A stretch of 64,000 nt of DNA from Billgrantia saliphila (GTDB taxonomy: Bacteria > Pseudomonadota > Gammaproteobacteria > Pseudomonadales > Halomonadaceae): positions 34,617 to 98,616 of the forward strand of contig NZ_PJRN01000016.1 of NCBI RefSeq assembly GCF_002930105.1. Reading direction: 5' to 3'. Under the pieces are notes generated by a model. That model was not told where the DNA came from. It ran no database searches and saw nothing but the letters and a program-made list of their open reading frames with translations. Positions within the stretch are counted from its first letter, which is position 1. Each line of letters begins with the position of its first letter. Positions 1-14,369 of this stretch are shown piece by piece. A program made the position numbers and the translations under genes.

Positions 1-884
1 GCGCCGTCAGTTTCCTGCCCGAGCACTGCGCCGAGCTCGGCGCCGCGCTCAAGGAAGCCGGCCATACCGCCCAGGCTGAACTGGTCGAGGCGCTGGCGGC
101 CAGCCAGCGGCCGCTGATCGCCATGTTCCTGGAAACGGACCTGCCGCCGCAGAGCGCCCCGGAGGTCTACCTCAAGCTGCATCTGCTGTCGCAGCGCCTG
201 GTCAAGCCGCACGGCGTCGATCTTACCGGCATGTTCGGCCTGCTGCGCAATGTCGCCTGGACCAGCGAAGGACCGATCGACATCGAGGAGCTGCCGGCCC
301 GCCGTCTCAAGGCGCGCCTGGAGGGCCGCCCCCTGTCGGTGGATTGCGTCGACAAGTTTCCCAAGATGACCGACTACGTGGTGCCCAGCGGGGTGCGCAT
401 TGCCGATACCGCGCGGGTACGCCTGGGCGCCTACCTCGGCGAAGGCACCACCGTCATGCATGAGGGCTTCGTCAACTTCAACGCCGGCACCGAGGGCCCC
501 GGCATGATCGAGGGCCGGATCTCGGCCGGCGTGCTGGTGGGCAAGGGCTCCGACCTGGGCGGCGGCTGCTCTACCATGGGCACCCTATCCGGCGGCGGCA
601 ACATCGTCATCAAGGTGGGCGAGGGCTGCCTGCTCGGCGCCAACGCCGGTATCGGCATTCCGCTGGGCGATCGCTGCACCGTCGAAGCCGGGCTCTACAT
701 CACTGCCGGCGCCAAGGTCACCCTGCTCGACGACCAAGGCCAGGAGGTCAAGACCGTGGCGGCTCGAGAACTGGCCGGCCAGAGCGATCTGCTGTTACGC
801 CGCAACTCGCAGAACGGGCGCATCGAGTGTCTGACCAACAAGAGCGCCATCGCATTGAACGAAGCGCTGCACGCCCACAACTGA
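1..884 (+). CDS. dapD: Tetrahydrodipicolinate N-succinyltransferase, 5' end outside window
   Basis: Transfers succinyl from succinyl-CoA to tetrahydrodipicolinate in the succinylase branch of lysine/meso-diaminopimelate synthesis (cytoplasm). The frame is open from base 3 with no stop, so about 293 residues are visible of a protein usually near 340; the in-frame ATG at 123 is internal, since conserved residues precede it. The middle and C-terminal parts carry the glycine-rich hexapeptide-type repeats of a left-handed beta helix (for example GVLVGKGSDLGGGCSTMG and GCLLGANAGIGIPLGD). Fifty bases downstream comes dapE, the enzyme two steps later, so the two are probably co-transcribed. Identification is firm; only the true start is unseen. 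Confidence 0.95.
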   Translation, partial: AVSFLPEHCAELGAALKEAGHTAQAELVEALAASQRPLIAMFLETDLPPQSAPEVYLKLHLLSQRLVKPHGVDLTGMFGLLRNVAWTSEGPIDIEELPARRLKARLEGRPLSVDCVDKFPKMTDYVVPSGVRIADTARVRLGAYLGEGTTVMHEGFVNFNAGTEGPGMIEGRISAGVLVGKGSDLGGGCSTMGTLSGGGNIVIKVGEGCLLGANAGIGIPLGDRCTVEAGLYITAGAKVTLLDDQGQEVKTVAARELAGQSDLLLRRNSQNGRIECLTNKSAIALNEALHAHN

Positions 885-934
885 GGCGCGAAGGCGGCGT
901 CACCCGGCGCCGCCCGCCCCTCCCGGAATTCTGA

Positions 935-2107
935 ATGTCCTCGACGACGACCTCCGACCTCTCCCCCACCCTGGCCCTGGCCACGGAGCTGATCCGCCGT
1001 CCTTCGGTGACGCCCGACGACTGCGGCTGTCAGGCGCTGATGATCGAACGCCTGGAGCGACTCGGTTTCCATATCGAGCGCCTGCCCTTCGGCGACGTGG
1101 AGAACTTCTGGGCCACGCATGGCCATCACGGCCCCGTGCTGGCCTTCGCGGGTCATACCGACGTGGTGCCGAGCGGCCCCCACGTTCACTGGCAGACACC
1201 GCCGTTCGAGCCCGTCATCGACGCAGACGGCATGCTGCGAGGCCGTGGCGCGGCCGATATGAAAGGCAGCCTGGCAGCGATGATCACCGCCGTGGAGCGC
1301 TTCGTCAGCACTCACCCCGACCATCACGGCCGTATCGCCTTTCTCATCACTTCCGACGAGGAGGGCCCCGCGGTGGATGGCACGCGAGCGGTGATCGAGC
1401 ATCTGCGCGAGCGCAACGAACGCCTCGACTACTGCATCGTCGGCGAACCCTCATCCACCGATGTGCTCGGCGACGTGATCAAGAATGGCCGGCGCGGCTC
1501 GCTGGGCGGCGTACTGCACGTCAAGGGTATCCAGGGTCACGTCGCCTACCCGCACCTGGCGCGCAACCCGATTCACCAGGCGCTGCCGGCACTCGATGCC
1601 CTGGTGCAGGAACACTGGGACAGCGGCAACGCCTTCTTTCCGGCCACCAGCTTCCAAATCTCCAATCTTCGCGCTGGCACCGGCGCCACCAATGTGATTC
1701 CCGGCGACGTGGAAGTGGTGTTCAACTTCCGCTTTTCCACCGAAGTGACCCACGAGCAGCTTCGGGCACGCACCGAGGCGATACTCGATGGCCACAACCT
1801 CGAGTACCAACTCGACTGGACGCTCAACGGCGAGCCCTTCCTGACCGCCGAAGGCGAACTGGTGGAAGCCGCCCTTCACGGAGTGGAAACGGTGCTCGGC
1901 CGTCAACCCCGCCTTTCGACCAGCGGCGGCACGTCCGATGGCCGTTTCATTGCCACGCTGGGTAGCCAGGTAGTAGAACTGGGACCACGCAACGCCACCA
2001 TCCACCAGGCCAACGAGTGCGTGCACGCCGCCGATCTCGACGATCTGAGCCGGATCTATGAAACGATCCTGGCCCGGCTATTCGTCAACGGCAGTGCCCG
2101 GCCCTGA
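935..2107 (+). CDS. dapE: Succinyl-diaminopimelate desuccinylase
   Basis: Hydrolyses N-succinyl-LL-diaminopimelate to LL-diaminopimelate and succinate. It is a 390-residue zinc peptidase of the M20/ArgE-DapE family. Metal-site motifs are visible in order: GHTDVVPSG with His74, AADMKGS with Asp108, SDEEGP with the Glu142-Glu143 pair, GEPSST, and a C-terminal [12 protein letters not shown] histidine. Length is normal. ATG 935 is chosen because conserved sequence begins shortly after it; the Shine-Dalgarno is weak (CCGGAAT). It follows dapD in the same direction. Confidence 0.96.
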   Translation: MSSTTTSDLSPTLALATELIRRPSVTPDDCGCQALMIERLERLGFHIERLPFGDVENFWATHGHHGPVLAFAGHTDVVPSGPHVHWQTPPFEPVIDADGMLRGRGAADMKGSLAAMITAVERFVSTHPDHHGRIAFLITSDEEGPAVDGTRAVIEHLRERNERLDYCIVGEPSSTDVLGDVIKNGRRGSLGGVLHVKGIQGHVAYPHLARNPIHQALPALDALVQEHWDSGNAFFPATSFQISNLRAGTGATNVIPGDVEVVFNFRFSTEVTHEQLRARTEAILDGHNLEYQLDWTLNGEPFLTAEGELVEAALHGVETVLGRQPRLSTSGGTSDGRFIATLGSQVVELGPRNATIHQANECVHAADLDDLSRIYETILARLFVNGSARP

Positions 2108-2126
2108 GCGCCCGAGGAAGAATGCC

Positions 2127-2534
2127 ATGCCAGACCAGCACCACAGCGATACGCGCTATCCGGACATCGAGGTCTACCTCCGCCAGGCACCGCTGGAAGC
2201 ACTGAATGCCTGGCTGGGCGAGACGCTGGATGCCGCGCCGCTGCGCACCGCGGGACGCAACAAGTGGCAAACTCGCGGCCATCGTGATGGACACAGCGTG
2301 CCGGTGTTGCTGGTCGAGAAGGCCGCCGATGGCTTCGCCAGCCTGTGGTTCGACAGCGGCCATACCCCTTGGCCGCGCGATGCCGACTGCGCCCGCGAAG
2401 CCGCCGGTCGGCTCGGCTGCGAGGTGCGCTGCTCGCTGGGCGGCTGGCAGCCCGGCGACGACCCCGATCGCTTCTGGCGCGTGCTGCCCGACGGCAGCGA
2501 AGGCGTCATCGAATGGCCCGACTCCGGCCAGTGA
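2127..2534 (+). CDS. Conserved hypothetical protein downstream of dapE
   Basis: A 135-residue soluble protein with no signal peptide or membrane segment. I do not recognise a named family. It is rich in Trp, Asp and Gly (WLGETLD, WFDSGHTPWPRD, GGWQPGDD, FWRVLPDGSEG), which suggests a compact beta-rich domain. ATG 2127 is preferred over an upstream in-frame ATG at 2058 because CGAGGAAG lies seven bases before it and 2058 is inside dapE. It starts 19 bases after dapE and ends just before a strong hairpin, so it is probably the last gene of a dapD-dapE operon. No function is assigned. Confidence 0.75.
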   Translation: MPDQHHSDTRYPDIEVYLRQAPLEALNAWLGETLDAAPLRTAGRNKWQTRGHRDGHSVPVLLVEKAADGFASLWFDSGHTPWPRDADCAREAAGRLGCEVRCSLGGWQPGDDPDRFWRVLPDGSEGVIEWPDSGQ

Positions 2535-2538
2535 CAGA

Positions 2539-2574
2539 AACGACATCGCCCCGCCGAAGCGGGGCGATGTCGTT
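2539..2574. terminator. Bidirectional hairpin between convergent genes
   Basis: A perfect 16-bp stem (2539-2554 with 2559-2574) closes a CGAA tetraloop. No T-run follows on the plus strand; on the minus strand the stem is followed by TCTGTC. It separates the dap operon from the convergent cold-shock-domain gene. Confidence 0.7.
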
Positions 2575-2627
2575 GAAGCCGTAACAGCCCGCGAAAGCTG
2601 GCAAGCGCGGCCGCTTTTTATCACCAC

Positions 2628-3092
2628 CTAAGTAATTACCGTGACATCGTCGGCCTGCAACCCCCTCTCGTTCTCGATTACGTGATAGCGCACCTTCTGC
2701 CCCTCGGCCAGGGTACGATGCCCACGACCGCGGATGGCGCGGAAATGCACGAACACGTCCTCGCCGCTCTCGCGCTTGATGAAACCGTAGCCCTTGTTGA
2801 CGTTGAACCACTTGACCTCGCCAATCTCGCGGTCGTCGCTCTCCACCGCGGCCAACACCGCCAGTTGCGGGCTCAACGCATGCGTCGCCAACGTGGCGAT
2901 GAGCAGCAACACGAAGACGGCGGCGGCCACGGCGAGATAGGCCACCGCGACACCGCCGACTTCGAGCAGAGTGAGAAGCTGACGAGGCAGGCCGACATCG
3001 GCCAGGCCGAGGGAAAGGGCGATCAACAGCGGCGCCGGGGCGGCCAGCAGCAGACTGATCAACGTACAGCGAAAGATAACCTTGCGATTCAT
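2628..3092 (-). CDS. Membrane-anchored cold-shock-domain protein
   Basis: A 154-residue protein with two parts. Residues about 8-30 and 48-72 are hydrophobic and probably cross the membrane (IFRCTLISLLLAAPAPLLIA; VAVAYLAVAAAVFVLLLIAT). The C-terminal 65 residues are a cold-shock OB fold with the nucleic-acid-binding motifs GEVKWFNVNKGYGFI (RNP1-like KGYGFI) and DVFVHFRAI (RNP2-like). Ordinary Csp proteins are only about 70 residues and soluble. ATG 3092 is chosen as the start of the hydrophobic leader; a longer frame to 3221 runs into slyX. The domain assignment is firm; tethering an RNA- or ssDNA-binding domain to the inner membrane is inferred from hydrophobicity. Confidence 0.85.
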   Translation of the reverse strand: MNRKVIFRCTLISLLLAAPAPLLIALSLGLADVGLPRQLLTLLEVGGVAVAYLAVAAAVFVLLLIATLATHALSPQLAVLAAVESDDREIGEVKWFNVNKGYGFIKRESGEDVFVHFRAIRGRGHRTLAEGQKVRYHVIENERGLQADDVTVIT

Positions 3093-3186
3093 GGATCCGT
3101 ATTGCTCACTTGTTGTGTGGAATGACGAAACAGGAAGTCCGATGACGACGCGGCCCGAAGCCTCACCGCCCGAAGAAGGTGTCACG

Positions 3187-3456
3187 ATGAACAGCGACAC
3201 GCAGCGCGACGATTCTAGCATGAGCCTTTCTCAGGCGCTCGCAGCCCGTCTGGAGACGCTGGAGAGTCGTATCGCCCATCAGGAGCACTGGTTGGATACG
3301 CTGGACGAAGCCGTGGCCAGCCAGGAAAGACGCCTGGCCCAGCTTGAGCGGATCAATGCCTTGATGCAGGAGAAACTGCGCGACCAGCAGCAGGCGCTGC
3401 AGGAAGCGGAGATGAGCACGCCGCGGCCCGAAGACGAGTTACCGCCGCATTACTAG
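3187..3456 (+). CDS. slyX: SlyX family protein
   Basis: An 89-residue coiled-coil protein of the SlyX family, function unknown. Family hallmarks are the heptad-rich core (LETLESRIAHQEHWLDTLDE, then ERRLAQLERINALMQEKLRD) and the C-terminal PPHY. Two starts are possible. ATG 3187 has GAAGAAGG upstream and gives a protein nearer the usual 70-80 residues; ATG 3142 has AGGAAG upstream and would add 15 residues. Divergent from the cold-shock-domain gene, with short shared upstream DNA. The end is followed by tandem heptamers. Confidence 0.85.
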   Translation: MNSDTQRDDSSMSLSQALAARLETLESRIAHQEHWLDTLDEAVASQERRLAQLERINALMQEKLRDQQQALQEAEMSTPRPEDELPPHY

Positions 3457-3458
3457 CA

Positions 3459-3493
3459 ACGAGCTACGAGCTACGAGCTACGAGCTACGAGCA
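3459..3493. repeat. Tandem heptamer ACGAGCT, four copies plus one variant
   Basis: Units ACGAGCT at 3459, 3466, 3473 and 3480 are identical; a fifth unit at 3487 ends in A instead of T. The array begins two bases after the slyX stop and does not code for protein. Confidence 0.95.
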
Positions 3494-3500
3494 CAGCCTA

Positions 3501-3535
3501 GCCCGAAGCCCGAAGCCCGAAGCCCGAAGCCCGAA
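3501..3535. repeat. Tandem heptamer GCCCGAA, five copies
   Basis: Five identical GCCCGAA units follow the first heptamer array after only seven bases and stop two bases before the trxB stop codon (TAA, complement of 3538-3540). Different sequence, same period. Confidence 0.95.
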
Positions 3536-3537
3536 GC

Positions 3538-4838
<1,301 letters not shown>

Positions 4839-4902
4839 CACACAAACTCCTTGCCACGGCGCCCTCCGACTGGAGAGCGACGCGGCACATACGCTCACGG
4901 AC

Positions 4903-4931
4903 AGCATAGAAACGTTGGGCAGCGCTTGAAA
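4903..4931 (-). promoter_or_regulatory. Sigma-70 promoter for the CPXCG gene
   Basis: On the minus strand TTTCAA (4926-4931) and TATGCT (4903-4908) are separated by exactly 17 bases, pointing at the gene starting at 4838. Confidence 0.6.
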
Positions 4932-5006
4932 GGGGGACCTATCATGACCATGTGTTAAAGACGAGAGTACGAAAAGGACCGTTCTCAACCGTGACAGGAG
5001 GCCCTC

Positions 5007-7769
<2,763 letters not shown>

Positions 7770-7795
7770 GCTCTCTCCACCCACACAATCAAGCG

Positions 7796-7827
7796 AAAGG
7801 CCCCGTCGCACAACCGACGGGGCCTTT
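7796..7827. terminator. Bidirectional rho-independent terminator after acnA
   Basis: Stem 7796-7808 pairs perfectly with 7815-7827 around CACAAC. TTTT closes the plus-strand arm and TTTCGCTT follows on the minus strand, so it can serve both acnA and the convergent binding-protein gene. Confidence 0.85.
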
Positions 7828-7847
7828 TCGGTTCACTGCGCTACATC

Positions 7848-8705
7848 TCATTCGCTCGCCAGAGCGGCGACCACTTCCTCGACCTGCAGACGCAGGCTCT
7901 CAAGCCCGCCACCGGAAAGGTACCAGAGTTCGGGAGTGAGCATGGCCAGGCGGATATCGGCCCCTCCCGCCTCCTCGAGACTTTGACGCAGCGTCTCGAG
8001 CTTCACCGGCTCATCGCCGATGGCGGCGCTGCGGTCGATGACGAACACCACCTCGGGCGACATCTGGGCGATCGCCTCAGGAGATAGCGGCGTGAAGGTG
8101 CGTTCACCGCGAGTCTCGCTGGTGACGCCTTCCGGCAGGCTCGGCTGTGCCAGGCCAAGCACTTCATGCACCACCGGATGGGCGTTGAGCGCCAGGTTGC
8201 CCCCGTTGTGTGTGACCACCAGTACCTCGGCGGTTGCGCTCAGGCTAGTGCGGGCGGCTTCCAGCGCATCGTGCAACTCTCGCAAAGCGGCCTCGGCTCG
8301 CTCACCGGCATTCAGCCGCTCCGCGAGACGCCGCACGTTGGCTTCTACACCGGCCAGATACGTGTCGCCGCTCAAGCCGGCATCGTGGATATCCGCCATG
8401 CGCTCGAACGCCTCGCGCCAATCGTTCTGCCGCCCGGTCATGACGATCAGTGAAGGTTCGACGGCGGCCAGGGCATCGAGATCGGGCGAGCGGAGCCCGC
8501 CGATATCGACGTAGGCATTCGCCTCGAAGTGCTTCAGGTAGTCAGGCAGGCTCTGCTTGGGTACGGCCACCACGTGGGTTTCGAGCGCCAGCGAGTCGAG
8601 AGTGTCGAGACTCCCCAGGTCGTATACGGCGATGCGCTCATCGGCAGCCAGGGCCGAGCCGCCAACCAGAGACAGCAGCGTGGCGGCGAGCAGCTTGTGT
8701 GGCAT
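7848..8705 (-). CDS. Siderophore ABC transporter substrate-binding protein (FatB/YclQ type)
   Basis: A 285-residue exported protein. A signal peptide is clear (residues 1-21, LLAATLLSLVGGSALAADE). The mature start VYDLGSLDTLDSLA followed by VVAVPKQSLPDYL matches the FatB/YclQ/CeuE group of catecholate-siderophore binding proteins (class III SBP fold); the DLDALAAVEPSLIV segment is the usual core motif. I see no lipobox cysteine, so it is likely soluble in the periplasm. ATG 8705 has AAGGAAG upstream; a longer frame to 8738 would disrupt the signal peptide. No permease or ATPase gene lies beside it, which is unusual. A Fur-like site lies just upstream. Ligand is inferred from family only. Confidence 0.85.
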   Translation of the reverse strand: MPHKLLAATLLSLVGGSALAADERIAVYDLGSLDTLDSLALETHVVAVPKQSLPDYLKHFEANAYVDIGGLRSPDLDALAAVEPSLIVMTGRQNDWREAFERMADIHDAGLSGDTYLAGVEANVRRLAERLNAGERAEAALRELHDALEAARTSLSATAEVLVVTHNGGNLALNAHPVVHEVLGLAQPSLPEGVTSETRGERTFTPLSPEAIAQMSPEVVFVIDRSAAIGDEPVKLETLRQSLEEAGGADIRLAMLTPELWYLSGGGLESLRLQVEEVVAALASE

Positions 8706-8718
8706 ATCGGGCTTCCTT

Positions 8719-8751
8719 GAAATGAGAATTGATAACAAGTGCTATCATTTC
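8719..8751. promoter_or_regulatory. Fur-like operator upstream of the siderophore-binding protein
   Basis: TGAGAAT-T-GATAACA (8723-8737) matches the 7-1-7 Fur consensus TGATAAT-N-ATTATCA at 10 of 14 positions. It lies within a larger dyad, GAAATGA (8719-8725) and TCATTTC (8745-8751). It is 14 bases upstream of the start codon. Confidence 0.55.
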
Positions 8752-8817
8752 ACAAGCCGATGCCACTGTCCCGCTCACGCGCCCGAACGGCGCGTTGCGC
8801 GTTGCGCATCGCAGGCC

Positions 8818-8849
8818 CGCCCCGCGTCCCGCTGGTCTGGAGCGGGGCG
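8818..8849 (-). terminator. Hairpin downstream of the malic enzyme gene
   Basis: An 8-bp stem CGCCCCGC (8818-8825) pairs with GCGGGGCG (8842-8849), starting 14 bases past the malic enzyme stop. There is no clear T-run. A second 7-bp hairpin lies at 8777-8795. Confidence 0.4.
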
Positions 8850-8862
8850 AGCATCCGTGCGC

Positions 8863-10542
<1,680 letters not shown>

Positions 10543-10639
10543 CTCTGATCTCGATACGGTGACTGGAATCCGGGCCGTAAGCGCTCTGGCGGCGCTTTGC
10601 GCTAACTGTACCACGGCGCCGCCGCGACGACGCCCCGAC

Positions 10640-11845
10640 TCAGCTCACCTTGGCCCGGGTCCTCTCGCCGGGCGGACGATCGAAGAACAGCGGGCGTAAC
10701 CGCACGCCAAGCATGTTGCCGGCGAAAGCCGCCACCAGCCACACCCAGCCATGCAGGCTGCCCGAAGCAATGCCGCTGAAGTAAGCGCCGATGTTGCAGC
10801 CGAAAGCCAGACGGGCGCCGTAGCCCAGCATCAGCCCGCCGAACACCGCCGCCATCACCGAACCGAGCGGAATGCGCAGGGTCGGCGCGAAGCGCCCCGC
10901 CAGGGTGGCGGCCAGCATGGCGCCGAGAATGATGCCCACGTTCATCACCGTGGTGATGTCGCTCCAGACGCTGGCCTGCAGCGCCGCGGCATTGTCGGGA
11001 TTCTGCCAGTAGCCCCACTGGCTGACATCGCCGCCGAGGAATTCGAAGGCCTTGGCACCCCACAGGGCGAAGGCCGAGGTAATACCCCAGGGACGCCCGG
11101 CCAGCGCCAGAGTGGCGAAGTTGAGCAGCGCCAGTGCCACCGCGCCGAGCAGCAGGGGCCAGGGGCCGGTGAGCCAACGTTTCGCACGCAGGTCGGCCCG
11201 GGGCGCCTCCTCGAGCTGCCCATGGCGCCGTTTTTCCATCAAGACCGTGAGGGCAGCGATCGCGCCGAACAGGATCAGACTCACGGCGATACCGCCGCCG
11301 GCACCGAACGTATGAACCAAGGACATCGGCTGGAAGGCAGGCAGCGCCGTCCACCAGGCGAAGTGGGCGGTACCGATCAGCGAACCGACGATGAAGAAAA
11401 GCAATGTGATCACCATTCGCGCGTTGCCGCCGCCAGCGGTGAACAGCGTTCCCGAGGCACAGCCGCCGCCGAGCTGCATGCCGATGCCGAACAGGAACGC
11501 GCCCACCACCACTGAAACCCCGATCGGCGCAACGAAACCGGACACGCCCTGGCCCCATAGGTTGCCCGCTCCCAATGCGGGGAAGAACAGCACCACGGCG
11601 ATGGCCAGCATCACCATCTGGGCGCGCAGGCCGCGTCCGCGGCGCTCGCCGATAAAGACCCGCCAGGCGGCGGTGAAGCCGAAGGCGGCATGATAGAGCG
11701 AGACCCCGAGCGCGGCACCGACGAGCATCAGCAGGCCCAGGCGAGTGCCGAAGGCGAGCCCCACGACCAGTGCCCCGGCCAGCATCGCCGCTCCCAGCAG
11801 TTGGGATACGCGACGAGGCCGCTGTGCATCGACTGCAGTCGCCAT
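10640..11845 (-). CDS. YeeE/YedE family membrane protein, TsuA-like sulfur transporter
   Basis: A 401-residue inner-membrane protein with about ten hydrophobic segments and two internally related halves. It carries the YeeE/YedE (DUF395) cysteine motifs [11 protein letters not shown] in the first half and [11 protein letters not shown] in the second; in TsuA such cysteines relay thiosulfate through the membrane. A hydrophilic loop (about residues 205-225) separates the halves. AGGAGG lies eight bases before ATG 11845. No tusA-like or sulfurtransferase gene adjoins it, so the exact sulfur species is unknown. The family assignment is firm, the substrate inferred. Confidence 0.88.
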   Translation of the reverse strand: MATAVDAQRPRRVSQLLGAAMLAGALVVGLAFGTRLGLLMLVGAALGVSLYHAAFGFTAAWRVFIGERRGRGLRAQMVMLAIAVVLFFPALGAGNLWGQGVSGFVAPIGVSVVVGAFLFGIGMQLGGGCASGTLFTAGGGNARMVITLLFFIVGSLIGTAHFAWWTALPAFQPMSLVHTFGAGGGIAVSLILFGAIAALTVLMEKRRHGQLEEAPRADLRAKRWLTGPWPLLLGAVALALLNFATLALAGRPWGITSAFALWGAKAFEFLGGDVSQWGYWQNPDNAAALQASVWSDITTVMNVGIILGAMLAATLAGRFAPTLRIPLGSVMAAVFGGLMLGYGARLAFGCNIGAYFSGIASGSLHGWVWLVAAFAGNMLGVRLRPLFFDRPPGERTRAKVS

Positions 11846-11919
11846 GTCAATTCCTCCTTCTGTCGATTCCTCCAGCGTGGCAAGCCCGACAGCCTTGCGC
11901 CAGGCAGCGCCATGAACGA

Positions 11920-11945
11920 CTCAGGGCGCCCCTGGGCGCCCTGAG
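11920..11945 (-). terminator. Hairpin after trpS
   Basis: A perfect 11-bp GC-rich stem (11920-11930 with 11935-11945) with a four-base loop begins 17 bases beyond the trpS stop. On the minus strand it is followed by TCGTTCAT, a poor T-run. Confidence 0.55.
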
Positions 11946-11962
11946 AAGTCGCTCTGTGTTGC

Positions 11963-12988
11963 TTATGCGAAGCGACCGAGCCCCACGGCCTGCCTCAGCC
12001 TGTCCATGAACGGAGCGGCTTCGGCGCGGGCTCGCTCGGCGCCTTTCAGCAACACGGATTCGATGTGCCCGGGGTCCTCCATCAGCGCCACGTAGCGCTC
12101 ACGGGGCTCGCGCAGCTGTTCGTTGAGGTGTTCGAACAGGCGATTCTTGACCTCGCCCCAGCCGATGCCATTCGCGTATTCGCGACGCATCGCCTCGCGC
12201 TCCTCACGGTTGGCGAAGGCCGAGTAGATCTGGAACAGGGTGCAACCCTCCGGATCCTTGGGCTCACCGGGCTCCAGCGAGTTGGTCTTGATCTTGCGCA
12301 CCAGCTTGAGCAGCTTCTTCTCGGAGACGAACAGCGGAATGGTGTTGTTGTAGCTCTTGGACATCTTGCGTCCGTCGAGACCGCCCAGCACCGCCACATC
12401 GTCATCCACCACCGCTTCGGGCAAGGTGAAGAACTCACCCTTATAGAGATGGTTGAAGCGCCCCCCCATGTCGCGGGCCATCTCGATGTGCTGGATCTGA
12501 TCGCGACCTACCGGCACCTTGTTGGCGTTGAACATGAGAATGTCGGCGGCCATCAGCACCGGGTAGCCGAACAGCCCCATGGTGATGCCCTTGTCGGGAT
12601 CCTGGTTGCCGGCGGCCTCGTTCTCGGCCACCGCCGCCTTGTAGGCGTGGGCGCGGTTCATCAAGCCCTTGGCGCAGACGCAGGAGAGCATCCAGGTCAG
12701 CTCGGGAATCTCGGGAATGTCCGACTGGCGATAGAAGATGGCGTTGTCGGTATCGAGCCCCAGCGCCAGCCAGGTGGCGGCGATCTCCAGGCGCGACTCC
12801 TGGACGCGCTTGGGATCCTGGCACTTGATCAGTGCATGCAGGTCGGCGAGGAAGTAGTAGGACTGCACGCTCGGATCCTGGCTCGCGGCAATGGCGGGCT
12901 TGATCGCTCCGACGTAGTTACCCAGGTGGGGCGTACCGGTGGTGGTGATGCCGGTGAGAACGCGGGTCTTCGGGGATGCTGCACTCAT
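11963..12988 (-). CDS. trpS: Tryptophan--tRNA ligase
   Basis: Charges tRNA-Trp. The 341-residue class I synthetase shows the HIGH-like motif in TGTPHLGNYVGAIKP (residues 17-31) and KMSKS within LDGRKMSKSYNN (about 205). The segment FGYPVLMAADILMFNANKVPVGRDQIQHIE (split here into its known parts: AADIL and VGRDQ) is the tryptophanyl-AMP pocket. ATG 12988 begins MSAASPKTRVLTGI, a normal start for this longer subgroup. Alone between ald and the YeeE gene. Confidence 0.96.
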   Translation of the reverse strand: MSAASPKTRVLTGITTTGTPHLGNYVGAIKPAIAASQDPSVQSYYFLADLHALIKCQDPKRVQESRLEIAATWLALGLDTDNAIFYRQSDIPEIPELTWMLSCVCAKGLMNRAHAYKAAVAENEAAGNQDPDKGITMGLFGYPVLMAADILMFNANKVPVGRDQIQHIEMARDMGGRFNHLYKGEFFTLPEAVVDDDVAVLGGLDGRKMSKSYNNTIPLFVSEKKLLKLVRKIKTNSLEPGEPKDPEGCTLFQIYSAFANREEREAMRREYANGIGWGEVKNRLFEHLNEQLREPRERYVALMEDPGHIESVLLKGAERARAEAAPFMDRLRQAVGLGRFA

Positions 12989-13079
12989 GGAAAGCGGACT
13001 CTGCTAGCGGAAATGCCCGCTATGGTAACGCGAGGGGGCAGTCAAGGCGACTTGCCCCCTCTTCAACCAAGCCCGGCCG

Positions 13080-14195
13080 TTACCTCACCAGGCTAGCGGG
13101 ATCGACACTCTCCAGGCCGAAGGCCTCGGCCACGGCGCGGTAGGTGACCTGGCCGTCTTGGACGTTGAGCCCGGGCAGGAAATGCGCATTGTCGGCCAGC
13201 GCCCGCTTCCAGCCCTTGTCGGCCAGAGCGATGACGAACGGCATGGTGGCATTGGTCAGCGCCTGGGTCGAGGTACGCGCCACTGCGCCCGGCATGTTGG
13301 CCACACAGTAGTGGACGATGCCGTCGACGATGTAGGTCGGCTCGGCGTGGGTGGTCGGCTTGCTGGTTTCGAAGCAACCGCCCTGGTCGATGGCCACGTC
13401 CACCAGCACGCTGCCGGGCTTCATGTCGGCGAGCATGGCGCGGGTGATCAGCTTGGGCGCGGCGGCCCCGGGAATCAGCACGGCGCCGACGATCAGATCG
13501 CTCTCGCGCACCGCCTCGTCGATGGCATCGGCGGTGGAGAAGACGGTTTTCATGCGGCCCTGATAGCGGTCGTCGAGCACTTCGAGGCGCGGGATCGACT
13601 TGTCGAGAACGGTCACCTCGGCGCCCAGGCCCAGCGCCATGCGCGCGGCGTTCTCACCCACCACGCCGCCGCCGATCACGGCGACCTTGCCGGGGGCCAC
13701 GCCGGGTACGCCGGGCAACAGCACGCCGGAGCCGCCCTGGGCCTTCTCCAGGCTGTGGGCGCCGGCCTGCACCGCCATGCGGCCGGCCACAGTGCTCATG
13801 GGGGCCAGCAGCGGCAGACCGCCCTGCCGATCGGTGACGGTTTCGTAGGCGATGCAGGTGGCCCCGCTCTCCATCAGGCCGCGGGTAAGCTTCTCCTCGG
13901 CCGCCAGGTGCAGGTAGGTGAACAGGGTTTGGCCACGGCTCAGGCGGGCCACCTCTTCCGACTGCGGTTCCTTGACCTTGAGGATCAGCTCGGCATCGCG
14001 CCAGAGGGTGTCCACGTTCGCCTCAATGCCGGCCCCGGCCGCCTCATAATCGGCATCCGAGAAGCCAGCGCCTTCACCGGCCCCGACCTGAACGGTGACC
14101 GAATGGCCGCGGGACACCAGCTCACGAGCCCCCGTGGGCGTCAGGGCGACGCGGTATTCGTGATTTTTGATTTCCTTCGGCACGGCGATCTTCAT
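13080..14195 (-). CDS. ald: Alanine dehydrogenase
   Basis: Reversibly converts L-alanine and NAD to pyruvate, ammonia and NADH. The 371-residue protein begins [20 protein letters not shown], diagnostic of the family, with substrate-binding Arg15 and the Lys75-region VKEPQ. The NAD fold is seen as [20 protein letters not shown] followed by VTVLDKS, and the catalytic histidine region is at [15 protein letters not shown] precedes ATG 14195 at eight bases. Its 175-base upstream region is distinctly AT-richer than its surroundings and may hold regulatory sites; I could not define a promoter there. Confidence 0.96.
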   Translation of the reverse strand: MKIAVPKEIKNHEYRVALTPTGARELVSRGHSVTVQVGAGEGAGFSDADYEAAGAGIEANVDTLWRDAELILKVKEPQSEEVARLSRGQTLFTYLHLAAEEKLTRGLMESGATCIAYETVTDRQGGLPLLAPMSTVAGRMAVQAGAHSLEKAQGGSGVLLPGVPGVAPGKVAVIGGGVVGENAARMALGLGAEVTVLDKSIPRLEVLDDRYQGRMKTVFSTADAIDEAVRESDLIVGAVLIPGAAAPKLITRAMLADMKPGSVLVDVAIDQGGCFETSKPTTHAEPTYIVDGIVHYCVANMPGAVARTSTQALTNATMPFVIALADKGWKRALADNAHFLPGLNVQDGQVTYRAVAEAFGLESVDPASLVR

Positions 14196-14369
14196 GAAGC
14201 ACCTCCTGAGCGTTTACTGCACGTTGTTAGGTATACGACACGCGCATTACATCACAGGCAGTCAAAACATGAAGTACCGGAAACAAAGAACGGCAAAAAC
14301 ACACGAAACCGCTATTTGGATCAGAAAATCGTCATTCGAAGGAGAGGATTGCCGAAAAAATCCTCAGCA

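Noticed and set aside
3459..3535. Short CRISPR-like array
   Set aside because: Seven-base period with no spacers; these are simple tandem repeats.
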